DNA of 64,000 nucleotides from Holothuria scabra. Taxonomy: Eukaryota > Echinodermata > Holothuroidea > Aspidochirotida > Holothuriidae. Under the pieces are notes generated by a model. The model saw nothing but the letters and a program-made list of their open reading frames with translations. It was not told the DNA's origin and did no database searches. The DNA lies in NCBI GenBank assembly GCA_037179385.1, contig CM074187.1, forward strand, positions 248,001 to 312,000, given 5' to 3'. This document shows positions 45,815 to 56,779 of this stretch, one piece after another. The position numbers were made by a program, and so were the translations under genes. Every line of letters begins with the position of its first letter. Position 1 is the first letter of the stretch.

Positions 45815-46061
45815 AAGACCATACATTATTAATATTAATCCTCAGGAAAGGCTTTAATCAATGTTCATCGCCACTTTTTGTGAGAGCCACAAAATTCACG
45901 AAATTGGCTCTTTTTCAACCATTATTCTCTTAATGGCTGATTGGAAATTTTCTTTTTCTCTTTTTTCCATTCATCTCTTTTGTCTAAGTTGTCTAATGTT
46001 GCACCAGATACATGATAACGGTGAGTGCAGTCTTATTTTTTATATTATATGCAAGTAGTTC

Positions 46062-49000
46062 GTGATGGTGCTGTTAGAGATATGTTCCTTTAATACAAGA
46101 GGAATCCGTGATATTCGTAAACGCAGGAAGCTGTTTCATTATTTTCATAGGCATAATTTTGATGTAATCTTTTTGCAAGAAACACATTCCTTGACAGGTG
46201 ATTCTAGGTACTGGGAAAATGAATGGGGTGGGAAAATATTTTTTAGCCACGGCAGCAACCAGAGTAGAGGTGTTGCAACATTACTTAATCCGAGATTTTC
46301 TTCATCACCTAGTCTTGTGTTAAACGATGATCACGGGCGTTACATCATTCTTATTATAGATATGGCAGGTTATAATATTTGTCTTGTCAATATTTATGGC
46401 CCAAATGTTGATCATCCCTTTGTGTTTAAATGCATTGACAGTCATCTTAGAAATGCTAATTGTGACTCAGTTTTTTGGGGAGGTGATTTTAATTTTGTTT
46501 GGAACTTGGGTCTTGATAAAAAAGGTGGGCGTCCTTCCACAAATTTCAATACCCGTTCTATGGTGGCAAGGTGCGTTCAAACTCATAATTTAATAGATAT
46601 CTGGAGGGAACGTAACCCACACACAAAGCGTTACACGTGGCATTCAAATGTTGATGAGTCGATTCATTGTAGGCTTGATTTCTTTTTAATTTCTTCCTTT
46701 TTAAGGAACTGTGTGATGGATAGTAATATTTCTCCAATTTTTGGCTCTGATCATGATAGCGTTACCATAAAGATTCTTTTAGGAAATCCCAGGGGACCGG
46801 GTGTTTGGAAACTTAATACTTCTTTGTTGTCTGACGATACTTATTGTGAGATGATAAAAAATACGGTGAACGACACCGTAGCCTCAAACATTGAGGCCAA
46901 CCCTAGTCTATTATGGGAATTGTGCAAACTTAATATAAGATCTGTTTCTATTGACTACTCTAAGATGCGGGCAAGGGTCCGTAAAATTGACGAAAGAAAG
47001 ATTCTTGAAAAAGTTCAGTTGTATGAGCAACTTTATTCGACGAACCCCTCACATGAAATTAAAGAACTACTGTATGATGCTAGGGCAAAACTTGATCAAT
47101 TTTATAACTTTAGGCTGAAAGGGATTATAATTCGTTCGCGTGCAAGATGGGTTGAAGAAGGGGAAAAGAACACAAAATATTTTTTAGGGTTAGAAAAACG
47201 TAATAAATTCTCTAGTACTATTAACGAACTGATCACTGCGGAGAATAAGGTGTTAACAAGTCCTGAAGATATTTTACTAGAAGGGAAAAAGTTTTACTCT
47301 GCTCTCTATAAGAAAGACAATAATGTTACTGCACGTAGCTTCTATACAAATTGGAATTATCAGCACGTAACTATTTCTAATGATCAGAGGTTGCATTGTG
47401 AAGGTCTTTTAAATATGTCTGATTGTCGCCAGGTGCTTCTTTCCATGGCCAGAAATAAATCTCCGGGGTCGGATGGCCTCCCATCTGAATTTTATCTCAC
47501 CTTTTGGGATTGTATAGGGCAACTTGTTGTCAGTTCCCTTAATTATGCTTTTACCAAGGGTTATTTAGCTGACGAACAGGGTAGAGCAGTTATATCTTTA
47601 ATTCCAAAATCTGGTAAGGATACACGGTATATAAAAAACTGGCGTCCCATTGCTTTATTGAATACTGATTATAAGATTGCTGCCAAGTGTATTGCTTCTC
47701 GTATGAAAGGTGTTTTGAACTCTATTATAAGTTATGAGCAAACAGGTTTTTTACAAGGTAGATTTATAGGCGAAAATATTAGACTTATACAAGATCTTAT
47801 TTGGTATTGCAATGAGAAATCTATCCAGGGTGCTTTATTATTCCTGGACTTTGAGAAGGCGTTTGACCGTTTGGATTGGAGTTTTATTCAGCGTACACTT
47901 GATTACTTTAATTTTGGCCCTCAATTTAAAAATTGGGTGAAAGTTTTATACAGTAATGCTACATCATGTGTTTCAAACAATGGTTATTTATCTGCTTATT
48001 TTAGAGTATCTCGCGGTGTTCGTCAGGGTTGCCCCTTGAGCCCATACCTTTTTATTACATGCACTGAAGTTTTGTGTGCTTTGATTAAGTCGAGCCAAGT
48101 TATAAAGGGGATCTTGATTTCTGGTGAATCTCTTAAAATCTCCCAGTATGCCGACGACACTGTCATTATCACTGATGGATCAGAGTCATCATTGAAGGAA
48201 GTTGTGAATGTGTTACAACTTTTTTGCATTAGCTCTGGTCTTAAAATTAATTCTGAAAAGTCGCATTTGTTTTTACTCGGCCCTCTATTTGAGCAGCACC
48301 CGGTATATCTTACTCATTTCAACTTTGACGCCCACGCCACAGTGGTAAAGTATTTAGGTATCTCCTTTTCTCACCATAAAGACGACCGTTTTTCGTTTAA
48401 ATTATACACCTAAACTTTCTCGCATTAAAAATATTCTTCAACTTTGGTCCTTAAGGGATCTTACTCCCGTCGGGAAGGTACTTTTAATTAAAACCTTTGC
48501 CATTTCTCAACTTGTTTTTTTGTTTACTGTACTTCCCAACCCACCCAAACACTATTTAGATGAACTGAATAAAATATTCTTTAATTTCATTTGGAGTAAC
48601 AAGCGTGATAAGATTAAGAGGTCGATTCTTTGTAATGTTAAGGGTGACGGGGGATTGAATATGGTAGACATACATGTTTTTGCAAAAAGTCTGAAAACTA
48701 CTTGGGTAAAAATGTACGTAGATGATCATGATCGACCATGGAAGCTTCTTTTCAACTATTGTCTGCGTAACTATGGCGAAAAATTCCTGTTCTCTTGTAA
48801 CTTTAGAAATGGTGACATTCCCGTATCCAATTTTTTTATCCGTGGTGTCTGTGATGCCTGGGCAGAATTTAACTTTTGTACTCCTCAAAGGGATTTTGCA
48901 GACCAATTTGTATTAAACAATAATTATATTAAAATTGATAAACGTGTAGTTTATTATGACGTATTAAAGCAACGCAGTGCTTACAAGGTCGGGGATTTTT

Positions 49001-49782
49001 TTAATGCCGAAGGTAAAGTCATTCCTTATAAGAACTTCGTAGATAAGTGTAATATTAGCAACTTCCCTTTTACAGTATATTATGGTATTATTTGTGCAAT
49101 CCCCTCTACATGGAAGACAAATTTGTTTGCAAGTGGCGGCCTTAATTTAAACGAATGCCAACTCTTAAAATTCCAGTTAACAAAGAGGTCTTCAAAATTT
49201 GTGTATAAGTCTATACTTTCACGTAACGTGCTTAAACCTAAAGCTTTAGTAAAATGGGAAAATTACTTTGCAAATATTTGTTACACCTTAAATTGGAAAT
49301 TCATTTTTACCACACCATTTGTTGTTGCTCGGGATGCAAAGATTCAATATTTTCAGTTTCGATACCTTCATAGAATTATTGGTACTAATGATTTTTTATT
49401 TCGTATTAAGATCAAAGACTCACCTGTTTGTTCTTTTTGTAAAGTAGAGAATGAAACTTTAGAACATCTGTTTTGGTTTTGTCCTAAAGTGAAAAGGTTT
49501 TGGGAGGAAATTTGTTCAGTTTGCTTAAGTGAAAAAATTAATTTAAATGAGACAAGTGTTCATTTTGGATATACAGAAAAGAAGAAGAAGAATATCATCA
49601 ATTTTTTCATTTTTTATGCAAAGTATTTTATTTATTCTTGTAAACAAAACAGTACAATACCAGATGCAACAACGTTTTACTATATGTTTAAGTTTAATAC
49701 TGAAGTGGAAATTTTTATTTTAAAAAAGAATAACGACGAAACAAAGGAGGATGAATATAGATCTGTTTTCAGTTTCCTGTAA
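46062..49782 (+). pseudogene. LINE ORF2: endonuclease-reverse transcriptase with a single frameshift
   Basis: The first frame (783 residues) has an APE-type endonuclease with SFNTRGIRD, FLQETHS, GGDFNFVW and GSDHDSV. The reverse transcriptase follows, with WRPIALLNTDYK, FLDFEKAFDRLDW, RGVRQGCPLSPYLF and YADDTVII (YADD at 696-699). Near 48390-48400, at a five-T tract, the reading shifts by one base and a stop follows at 48411. The other frame continues without stop to 49782 and carries WSLRDLTPVGK and a zinc-knuckle CSFCKVENETLEHLFWFC. One indel, possibly a sequencing error in a homopolymer, separates it from an intact ORF2. Confidence 0.92.
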
Positions 49783-50001
49783 AAACTTAAAAGTTAATTT
49801 CATTTACATTCATTTTCAATTTTTTCAAGATGCTGTATGCATATTGGCTACACACCATTCAAGGTTTTTTGGTTATTGATTTTGTAAAATAGACTGTAAC
49901 GTTGTAATATTGTATTATACTGCAAACTTTGTTAAAAACAATTATTGAAATTGCAAATAAAAGAGGTGCTAAAAAAAAAAAAAAAAAAGTATTTTGTTAT
50001 C

Positions 50002-50230
50002 AAAGTAAGCATTTAGGGTGTCATCTTCAGGAAGAATTCGTTTCCTTTTTTAGGACACATCAACATGCTTTTTGTTTTATCTGCACTTACGACCATTTTG
50101 TTATCACTGCACCATTTATGTAAATTTTGTAAATCCTCGCTGAATTTATGAGATAGTTCTTTGAGTATTCTTGCCAGAAACTTAAAGTTGTGTCATTCAG
50201 CATGCATCAGCTGAGCAATGAGAAAGACTT
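50002..50230 (-). pseudogene. Older LINE reverse-transcriptase fragment, left-hand part
   Basis: The minus strand contains EDLQNLHKWCSDNKMVVSAD and KTKSMLM. This is the segment after the catalytic box in non-LTR RTs. It precedes, in reading order, the LLGIRIDSDLT piece that lies across the younger LINE at 44617. It is too degraded to appear as one frame. Confidence 0.78.
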
Positions 50231-50400
50231 AAATCGAAATCATTGATGGAGATGTTTTTGCTTTACCTCACCTTCAACTTGTTGATTTATGTGTTGTGTG
50301 AACCTGAGATCATGAGGACGGAATCCAAGCAAGGTTGAAAGCGATAATAAAGCAATACATCACAGGATAGCTAGCTAGTTGCAGATTGCAGTACAGTCTT

Positions 50401-52370
50401 AAGCCCAGGTCACACTACAGCGATGTTGGATCGGATTACTGTCCGATTTTTGTGAGTTTTAGTAAAAATCCACTGTCGAAGAATAAAAAAATTGCCATGT
50501 TTTGTACATATATGATCGGTATGAGCGGACCACGGAAATGAAATGTAAACTATTTATTTCGTGACGTCACATTGACAAATAGATTTTATCGGACTATACT
50601 CGTATCCGATAAAAGCTATCTGCGACTGTGACGTCATGGAATAATTGGTATAACTTACTAATTTCGAATTTCTACGATAAAATTCATATATTTACACAGG
50701 TTAGCAAATAATTGGTTTCTTTTCGACCAAAGATGGAGACATGGGCGTCCGCAAGGGGGGCACTTGCCCCCTAGAAAATCAAACTTATGAAAAAATTAAT
50801 TAAAATTAAAATAAAAAAATTTAAAAATAAATCATCAAAATATCTTCACTCACAACGTCAGTTTCTACTCGTGAAACAGTAATTGAATCCTCCGAGGATC
50901 GCTTCCGAACTTGTCAAAGTATGCGGACATTGACCAGGAATAGCAAAAGAGAAGATGGTATGCTGAATATCGAAATCGTAATTTGGGGACCATCATTCGT
51001 GATATCTAGAAATTTGTAATTGTTAGAACTATGGCAAAATTGTACTAGTTGTCAGGCATACAGTGTGCACATGGCATCCGACTATCGATGAATGCGTTGG
51101 TCTTGGTTTGGTCCCGTGCTGATCTCAAGTGGCGACGAGCGGATGTAACTGGGATATACAAGGTAAATATGGGGGGGGGGGGGGGGGGGTGATTCATAAT
51201 TGGGTAACGGACATGGGCCTATATAGGCTCAGCTGTTTGACAGTTGTAAGTTTTGTCGTACATAGGCGTGCAAAGGGTTAAAATAAGCCCATGGAGTGTG
51301 TTCACTGCAAAGCCGATGCCACTGTCTCTGCGGTTACCGGTCGTTTCGCCCCCTTGCCAGTTCGCCCCCAACCAGTTCGCCCCGGTCGTTTCGCCCCCTT
51401 GCCAGTTCGCCCCGTAGTGGAAGTCGTTTCGCCCCCAAAGAGGAGGTCGTTTCGCCCCCAAATACTTATGAGTATGACATCGAATAAATTACTGATCTTT
51501 AAATGCAGTTTTTTTTTGTAGTTGTCATTACAGAATTTTAAAAAAGTTACGACAGTTGGCCAGAATGTGAAAAAAATCAAGTCAGGTAAGGGTGGGTGGT
51601 GCGTTATCTGACGCACCAACCAGTCATATGTTAAGTTGACCTGGTATTCTCTTGCACGGTCCAGAATTAAGTTTCACAAGCAAGTTTAGCATTTTTTGTA
51701 AAATCATTTTCAGTTTTTGCGCCATTTATTGGAAATTTTAAATAGAACTAAACAAAACAACCACAAAATATGATGTGCGAACGTTTACACAAACAATTGC
51801 ACACGAACGATGTAGCAAAGATAACGCAGATAGAAAGCGTACATCAGTACTAGGCCTATCAATCATAATCAACACAATTAACACTCAACAATTGCGCACG
51901 AGCGTACGGTAACGTTATGAGTTGGTACAAATGAACAACTTGTTTCACCTTTAAAAATGAACTCCATCTCATCTGAAAAAGAGAATTAAATGAGAAACTT
52001 CACTTTGTGGACATCGTTTGTTCTAAAACATTCACTTATTGTAAAGGGACCTGCTTCAGAAAGATTAGGGGGCGAACCGGTAGGTCTTTGGGGGCGAACT
52101 GGCAGGTCTTAGGGGGCGAACTGGTTTATTCTTGGGGGCGAACTGGTTGGGGGCGAACTGGCAAGGGGGCGAAACGACCGGCTACCGTCTCTGCGTGTGT
52201 GCACGTAACCCTTTCGCTGAGTGGTGCAGATATTTTAGATTAAACTCACGAAAATCGGAGTGAAATCCGATCCAATAAAATCGCTCTAACTGTGACTGGT
52301 ACGTACCATCAATCGGTCGCACAACAGGTCCGAGTTGTACGTTTTGTACGCAGTGTGGTAACATACCGAC
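50401..52370. repeat. Possible MITE-like element with GCCCAGGTCACACT-type ends
   Basis: The left end reads AGCCCAGGTCACACTACAGC and ATCGGATTACTGTCCGATTT. The right end in complement shows ACCACACTGCG, TTGGATCGGATTTCACTCCG and TCGTGAGTTTAA. The arms are related but diverged. The 855-bp element at 51332 sits inside. Confidence 0.45.
51332..52186. mobile_element. 855-bp non-autonomous DNA transposon rich in TTCGCCCCC, 8-bp TSD
   Basis: GTCTCTGC flanks both ends (51324-51331, 52187-52194). The ends begin GGTTACCGG and, in complement, GGTAGCCGG. Both then read TCGTTTCGCCCCCTTGCCAG and CCCCCAACCAGTTCGCCCC. About seven TTCGCCCCC-type units fill the left 130 bases and about six the right 115, in opposite orientation. 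The 500-base middle has no transposase. An 8-bp duplication fits hAT or P-type enzymes. Confidence 0.9.
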
Positions 52371-52519
52371 TCATAATACACTACACTAGCACTAATGTGT
52401 ATAAACGTCTACGTAGGTACGTCGACGACGTCCAGGTGCGCTGATAATGAGTTACCTAGGCCTAACTACTGTTACAAGCTAAGGGCCTACAAGTACAACT
52501 TACAAGCAGGCAAAGGAAG

Positions 52520-52684
52520 ATGTTAGCCTCAAAGTTTGTCCAAACATTCCGGATTCCCATCCAGATTGTCACTAAAAGAAAGCAGTCTGCGCTTGCGAGT
52601 TTCGCAATAAATTCCATCGAGTCAATGAGAGAAGAGAGTATCTTTACAGACGATCATGTCGCATTGAGACAGTCACTTCGAAAG
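52520..52684 (+). CDS. Possible first exon of a mitochondrial acyl-CoA dehydrogenase-like protein
   Basis: The 55 residues from the ATG to an AAG/GTGGGG donor start MLASKFVQTFRIPIQIVTKR, basic and free of acidic residues, as in a mitochondrial presequence. They end IFTDDHVALRQSLRK, which resembles the first helix of acyl-CoA dehydrogenases (FT-EEH--FR-S-RKF). No further exon was found downstream, where 53.7-62 kb is repeat-filled. The match is short, so the family call is tentative. Confidence 0.45.
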
Positions 52685-53157
52685 GTGGGGACAATTAGTC
52701 AACCTAGCCTAAGTAACGGTGGTAACTTGCGCTAACTTAGCCTAGCCTAGGCTAGGCTAAGTCAGGTAATGTAACTAACTTTAGGCTTAACTTACAACTT
52801 ACAAGCAGTCGTGACTTGTGAGTCGTGACTTGTTACAACACTGCTTACAAGTAGCCTAAGCTAGGCTAGGTTATGAAATAGACATCGCTATAGTATAAAC
52901 AGGACGCGACCGATTGCCATGTAGCCAACGGGTATTTTCCTGGACGTACGTCAGGTGCTGGCAGTAGACCTGCCTCGGTTTTTTTTGGCTAGGCCTAGGC
53001 CTACCTAAGAAATTATAGGCCTAGCATAACTACGAGTAGGGTTGTCGCACGCACACAGAATTTTTCTCCAAAATTCTCGCAGAACTAATCGCACCCAAGC
53101 ATGAAGTCGCTAAAACAGTGTGTCAAAAAACTGAATTTACGACACTCAAAAAAGTGT

Positions 53158-53237
53158 CGTGTTCTTTTCTTAATTTTCATCAATGATATTGATAGTTCTC
53201 TTACATCTCGTATAAGTAAGTTTGCAGATGATACTAG
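53158..53237 (+). pseudogene. Short CR1 reverse-transcriptase fragment with FADD box
   Basis: The plus strand reads VLFLIFINDIDSSLTSRI and SKFADDT, about 27 residues that match the catalytic box region of both CR1 copies in the window. Homology stops abruptly on both sides, so only this scrap remains. Confidence 0.75.
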
Positions 53238-54369
53238 CTAGCAATCATGCCAGTAATGCAATTTCTGTTTAAAAAACCTCCTTATTTGCAATGCAAGCTT
53301 TGACTCCAATTTTTATAATATTTTGTATATATCACAATACTAAAATATGAAAGCAGTTTCTCTTCTTTACTTCTACTTTCACACTACTGGGACTACTATG
53401 GTTTTTGAACATCCTCTTCAGGTTGAAAGGTCAAGTTGAAAGTTATTTATTAGATAAAATTACAAAGCTATGTTTGTTTTTTGGCTCTGGTGCCAAAATT
53501 GTGAAATAGAAATTGAAGCAGACTTTTTGGCCTTTGCTTATTTTTCCTTTTAAGGCAAACACATAGGTAGTCCAAATGGCAACCATGGCATAATTTCTAG
53601 TTCTCCATCATAAGTTTTGGTTGTCAGGGATGACCAGATGACTGTTACATTTCTTCCTTGCACGAGGGACAGTTGTGTGTGTAAAATGCAGGGCTCTAAT
53701 TTAGAATCCGTGCCCGGTACTGCGTCATAGCTGTAGGTTAGGGGTTACGTACAGTACTGTGATCGTTCAACTCCCGTAGAAATTTTTCTACGATCGCCGA
53801 AAATCGCGCAATTTCGAAAAATTTCGCACAAAATCACGCAAAACCACACACGAAGATTCCAACGATATTTCGTACAATTCAACGAGTACAAAAGTTGAAC
53901 ACTTAACCACAAGAATTTGCGGTCAAAAAGGGCAGGCAATGGAATGTAAACTGATAAGAGTAAATGTTATAATTTTTGCAGTCGTTCTTTGAAAAAGATC
54001 GCTGGTAACAGAAATAACGTTTGTGTACACTATGGAGTATGTGGAACTTTTGTCTTTTGATGAAGTTGTTTTAAGCAAGTTTGTTTTTATTGCCGGTAGT
54101 TTTTACGTGCAAGAAATGAAGATGTTAAAGCTCTATTATTGACTGATAAATTATGGTTGTGTTTAGAGGCAATGATTTTCCGCCATCACGGAAAAACGTG
54201 GGAAATCCGGAAATTAACATATCCTACAGAACTTGCCGTTTTGGACAACTTTTTAAAATTTCTTTTCAAAAGTCATCAGTTTGTGCAAAATTTACAGTAA
54301 TGGAACCTCTCGAATTAGCAAGCTGGTCCCGCCGTGCGGATCAGTCTAGCTGTTTAACTTCACATACAA

Positions 54370-55325
54370 CATTCAATATTAGAAAGCAGCGATAATTCAC
54401 GAAGTATAGGCCATGCCACAGTACTCTGCAGTATCCACGGTGAAAGAAGCTGCCGCGCCCCTGGCCTATGCAGACAGCTGCCGGACCGACTCATATACAT
54501 TTAATTTCGACACTTGCCTGATCAAATCGTTTTTTTCATTTCCAATTGCCTTCAAAAACGGTGTGGCTTGAAGCCAAAAAGAAAACTAGGCCTACGGCCT
54601 AGCCACCTAAGTTTACAGTACAAAATGTAACGCTAGAGCTATCAATAATTTAGGCTACGATCAAATCTAGATATGGTAGTTTTCACCTATAATAAATTGT
54701 ATATAATGCACCGCCTGTGTAGATAGAAGTATGTACCAGGGAGTTGCAACAGACTTGCAAGTTCCTATCCCGGCCGGCCGGTATAGCTGCACGTACGCAG
54801 TAACCGGGACCAGCTGCATGCTGCATATACATGCACAACATACACCATGCCTTCAGCTGGCTGCTCCGCGAGTATCGTTAAAAGAACGCTCAGAGAATGG
54901 GTGTACTTCAATTGGCAATAACATGACACCCTCCCTCAATAATTACGTTAAAAGCGGGGAATCCCCAAACTTTTAAAGAAGCCGCTTCATTCATAAACGC
55001 AAGTAGTCACTCAGTGAGCACGATTCTTTGTAAAGAGAAGTTCGTACGGTCCACAGCATGCATGAAGCAGCTGCGTAATGATTGTCAGCTGACTGTACTT
55101 TGTTATGTTGGTCTTGGTAAGCAGTGATCGGAACTTTTTTGAAACTTTTTCAGTTCGTGACTGACAAGCACTCATACGTGATGCCAGGCCATATATAATA
55201 TAGTTTGGAAGCTGAACTTGTTATTTCTTGAAACATGTTAATTATAAGATGAAATTTTTGGAGACGTAAGCATATGCCAGGAGTGAACTGACAAAGGGCT
55301 GATTAATTGCTAATCTGACAACCCT
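54370..55325 (+). repeat. Composite dispersed repeat, copy B (uninterrupted)
   Basis: Matches 5394-5727 and 7317-7457 in its first half and 14132-14600 plus 15012-15031 in its second. It therefore represents the state of the repeat before the two insertions at 5736 and 7458. Confidence 0.75.
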
Positions 55326-56389
55326 ATTATATACCCTTTAGTACTCAAACGGAATTTCACGGAATCTTGAGAAAATTGAAACAAATAAAAAAAAACGGAT
55401 TTTAAAATATGGAAACGGAATTTGCTTTGTTTTTAAGCGGATAATCATTGGCCCTATGTGTCGAACACTGCCTGTTAGTGCAGATGGCGAGAAAAACACC
55501 ATGCAACTGGGCTCTTCATTAGAAAACAAAGTAATTTGTTACTGCTTTCCCCTACTACTGGTAGGGATGTGCGGTCTCTATAAGCTTTTTGTAAGACAAT
55601 TTGAAGTGACTTCCAGAGTTTTATAAGCAGCACTTTTGTAGGATTTGAAAGTTATATAAGCGCACATAGGCCTAATGTACCTTTGTACGGTTTGAAACAG
55701 AAATACTGCTGATTTCAGCTTTTCGAACTCTTGAGCTGCAAGTTTAATCAAGTGTAGCATACAAGAAGCTAAAAATCGGAGGATCCAAAAACCCGGAGTG
55801 CTCATTTCATTTTTTTTTCTGAGTGTTGAGAAAAGATTTTCTTTAAATAAACACTGAAATATTCCGCACAACAAAAGATATAATCCAAGTTTATTCAATT
55901 GAAAAAAAAAACAGGCAAACTTCTTTAGGCCTAGGCAGTGACCGATCCTTGTCTCCCTCTCCGACACGATCGAGTCACACCCACCCCATCAAACTGTACC
56001 CCTCAGGCCAGAGTGTAGTCATCGGCTAATTTATTATGATTGTCACTATCTTGGAATATATTGATAACCAAAAAACAAGGATGAGTAGCAGCCATGAAAT
56101 ACAAAATTATTTACTGTTTGACTTGAAAAGCATGTTGAAATTATGGAGGGGTCATTGCTTGTTGTGCCGAAACGTAGGGGTGTCGGGATGCATTTTGATG
56201 GACCAGATAAAAAAGCATACCAACAGGAATGTGACATGGAGGTCAGCCTTAGTTAACTGGATAAAAAGAGAAAAGTTTCATTTTGGCGCTAAATACGATT
56301 TCAAATAATGTTCAACTTTAAATTAGGGTAGGTTTCAAATACATTTCAAATACGATGCAAGATTTTTCCTTTGTCGTTTCTTATGACAG

Positions 56390-56530
56390 TGGCCGCGACA
56401 TGAAATGTCAGAATCCCCCCCCCCCCGACACCTAACCTTGCAATGCAAAAAAAAAAAAAAAACCCACCTAAAATAGCGGTTTTTATCCCCCCACCCTCCC
56501 ATGACACATTCTTGGCCACACGCCTGACCA
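56390..56530 (-). mobile_element. GTAGCC-ended MITE, copy 4
   Basis: CTTGCAATGCAAAAAAA, CACCTAAAATAGCGG and ATGACACATTCTTGG follow the order of the other copies. C- and A-homopolymers are expanded, and the left end is unclear. Confidence 0.62.
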
Positions 56531-56779
56531 TCCCCCTCAAGTGTCGGAATACAGGACAACCACCTGCTCGGATTGGCCTACGCACTGTTCCACCTAGATA
56601 TAAACAAACTTACCATTTTCGTTATGTCTTGATCTCAAAGAAAATAAATAATTATAATCCGAATAAAATCCAAATAGTGGCGGAAATCCCAGCTGGACAC
56701 GAAAAGGATAAGGAGTTTAGAACCAATAAATTGAGTTCACCATCCCTTACGGAAGTGATTTCAAAGTATCTGTAGCGAG

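Larger units (their letters stand above)
44632..49987 (+). mobile_element. Nearly intact Tx1/L1-type LINE with 14-bp TSD and poly(A)
   Basis: AGTATTTTGTTATC occurs at 44618-44631 and 49988-50001, directly outside the element (its first A merges with the poly(A)). Order: 5' UTR with GGCAACAAGATGGCC (about 385 bases), ORF1, a 247-base gap, ORF2, a short 3' UTR with AATAAA at 49956-49961, and poly(A) at 49971-49988. The intact flanks, clean tail and open frames mark a recent insertion. It interrupts an older minus-strand LINE. Confidence 0.94.

Noticed and set aside
56036..56775. Possible transposase remnant (frames with KREKFHFGAKYDFK and GHEKDKEFRTNKLSS)
   Set aside because: No catalytic motif or family resemblance could be named, and the frames are separated by a MITE.
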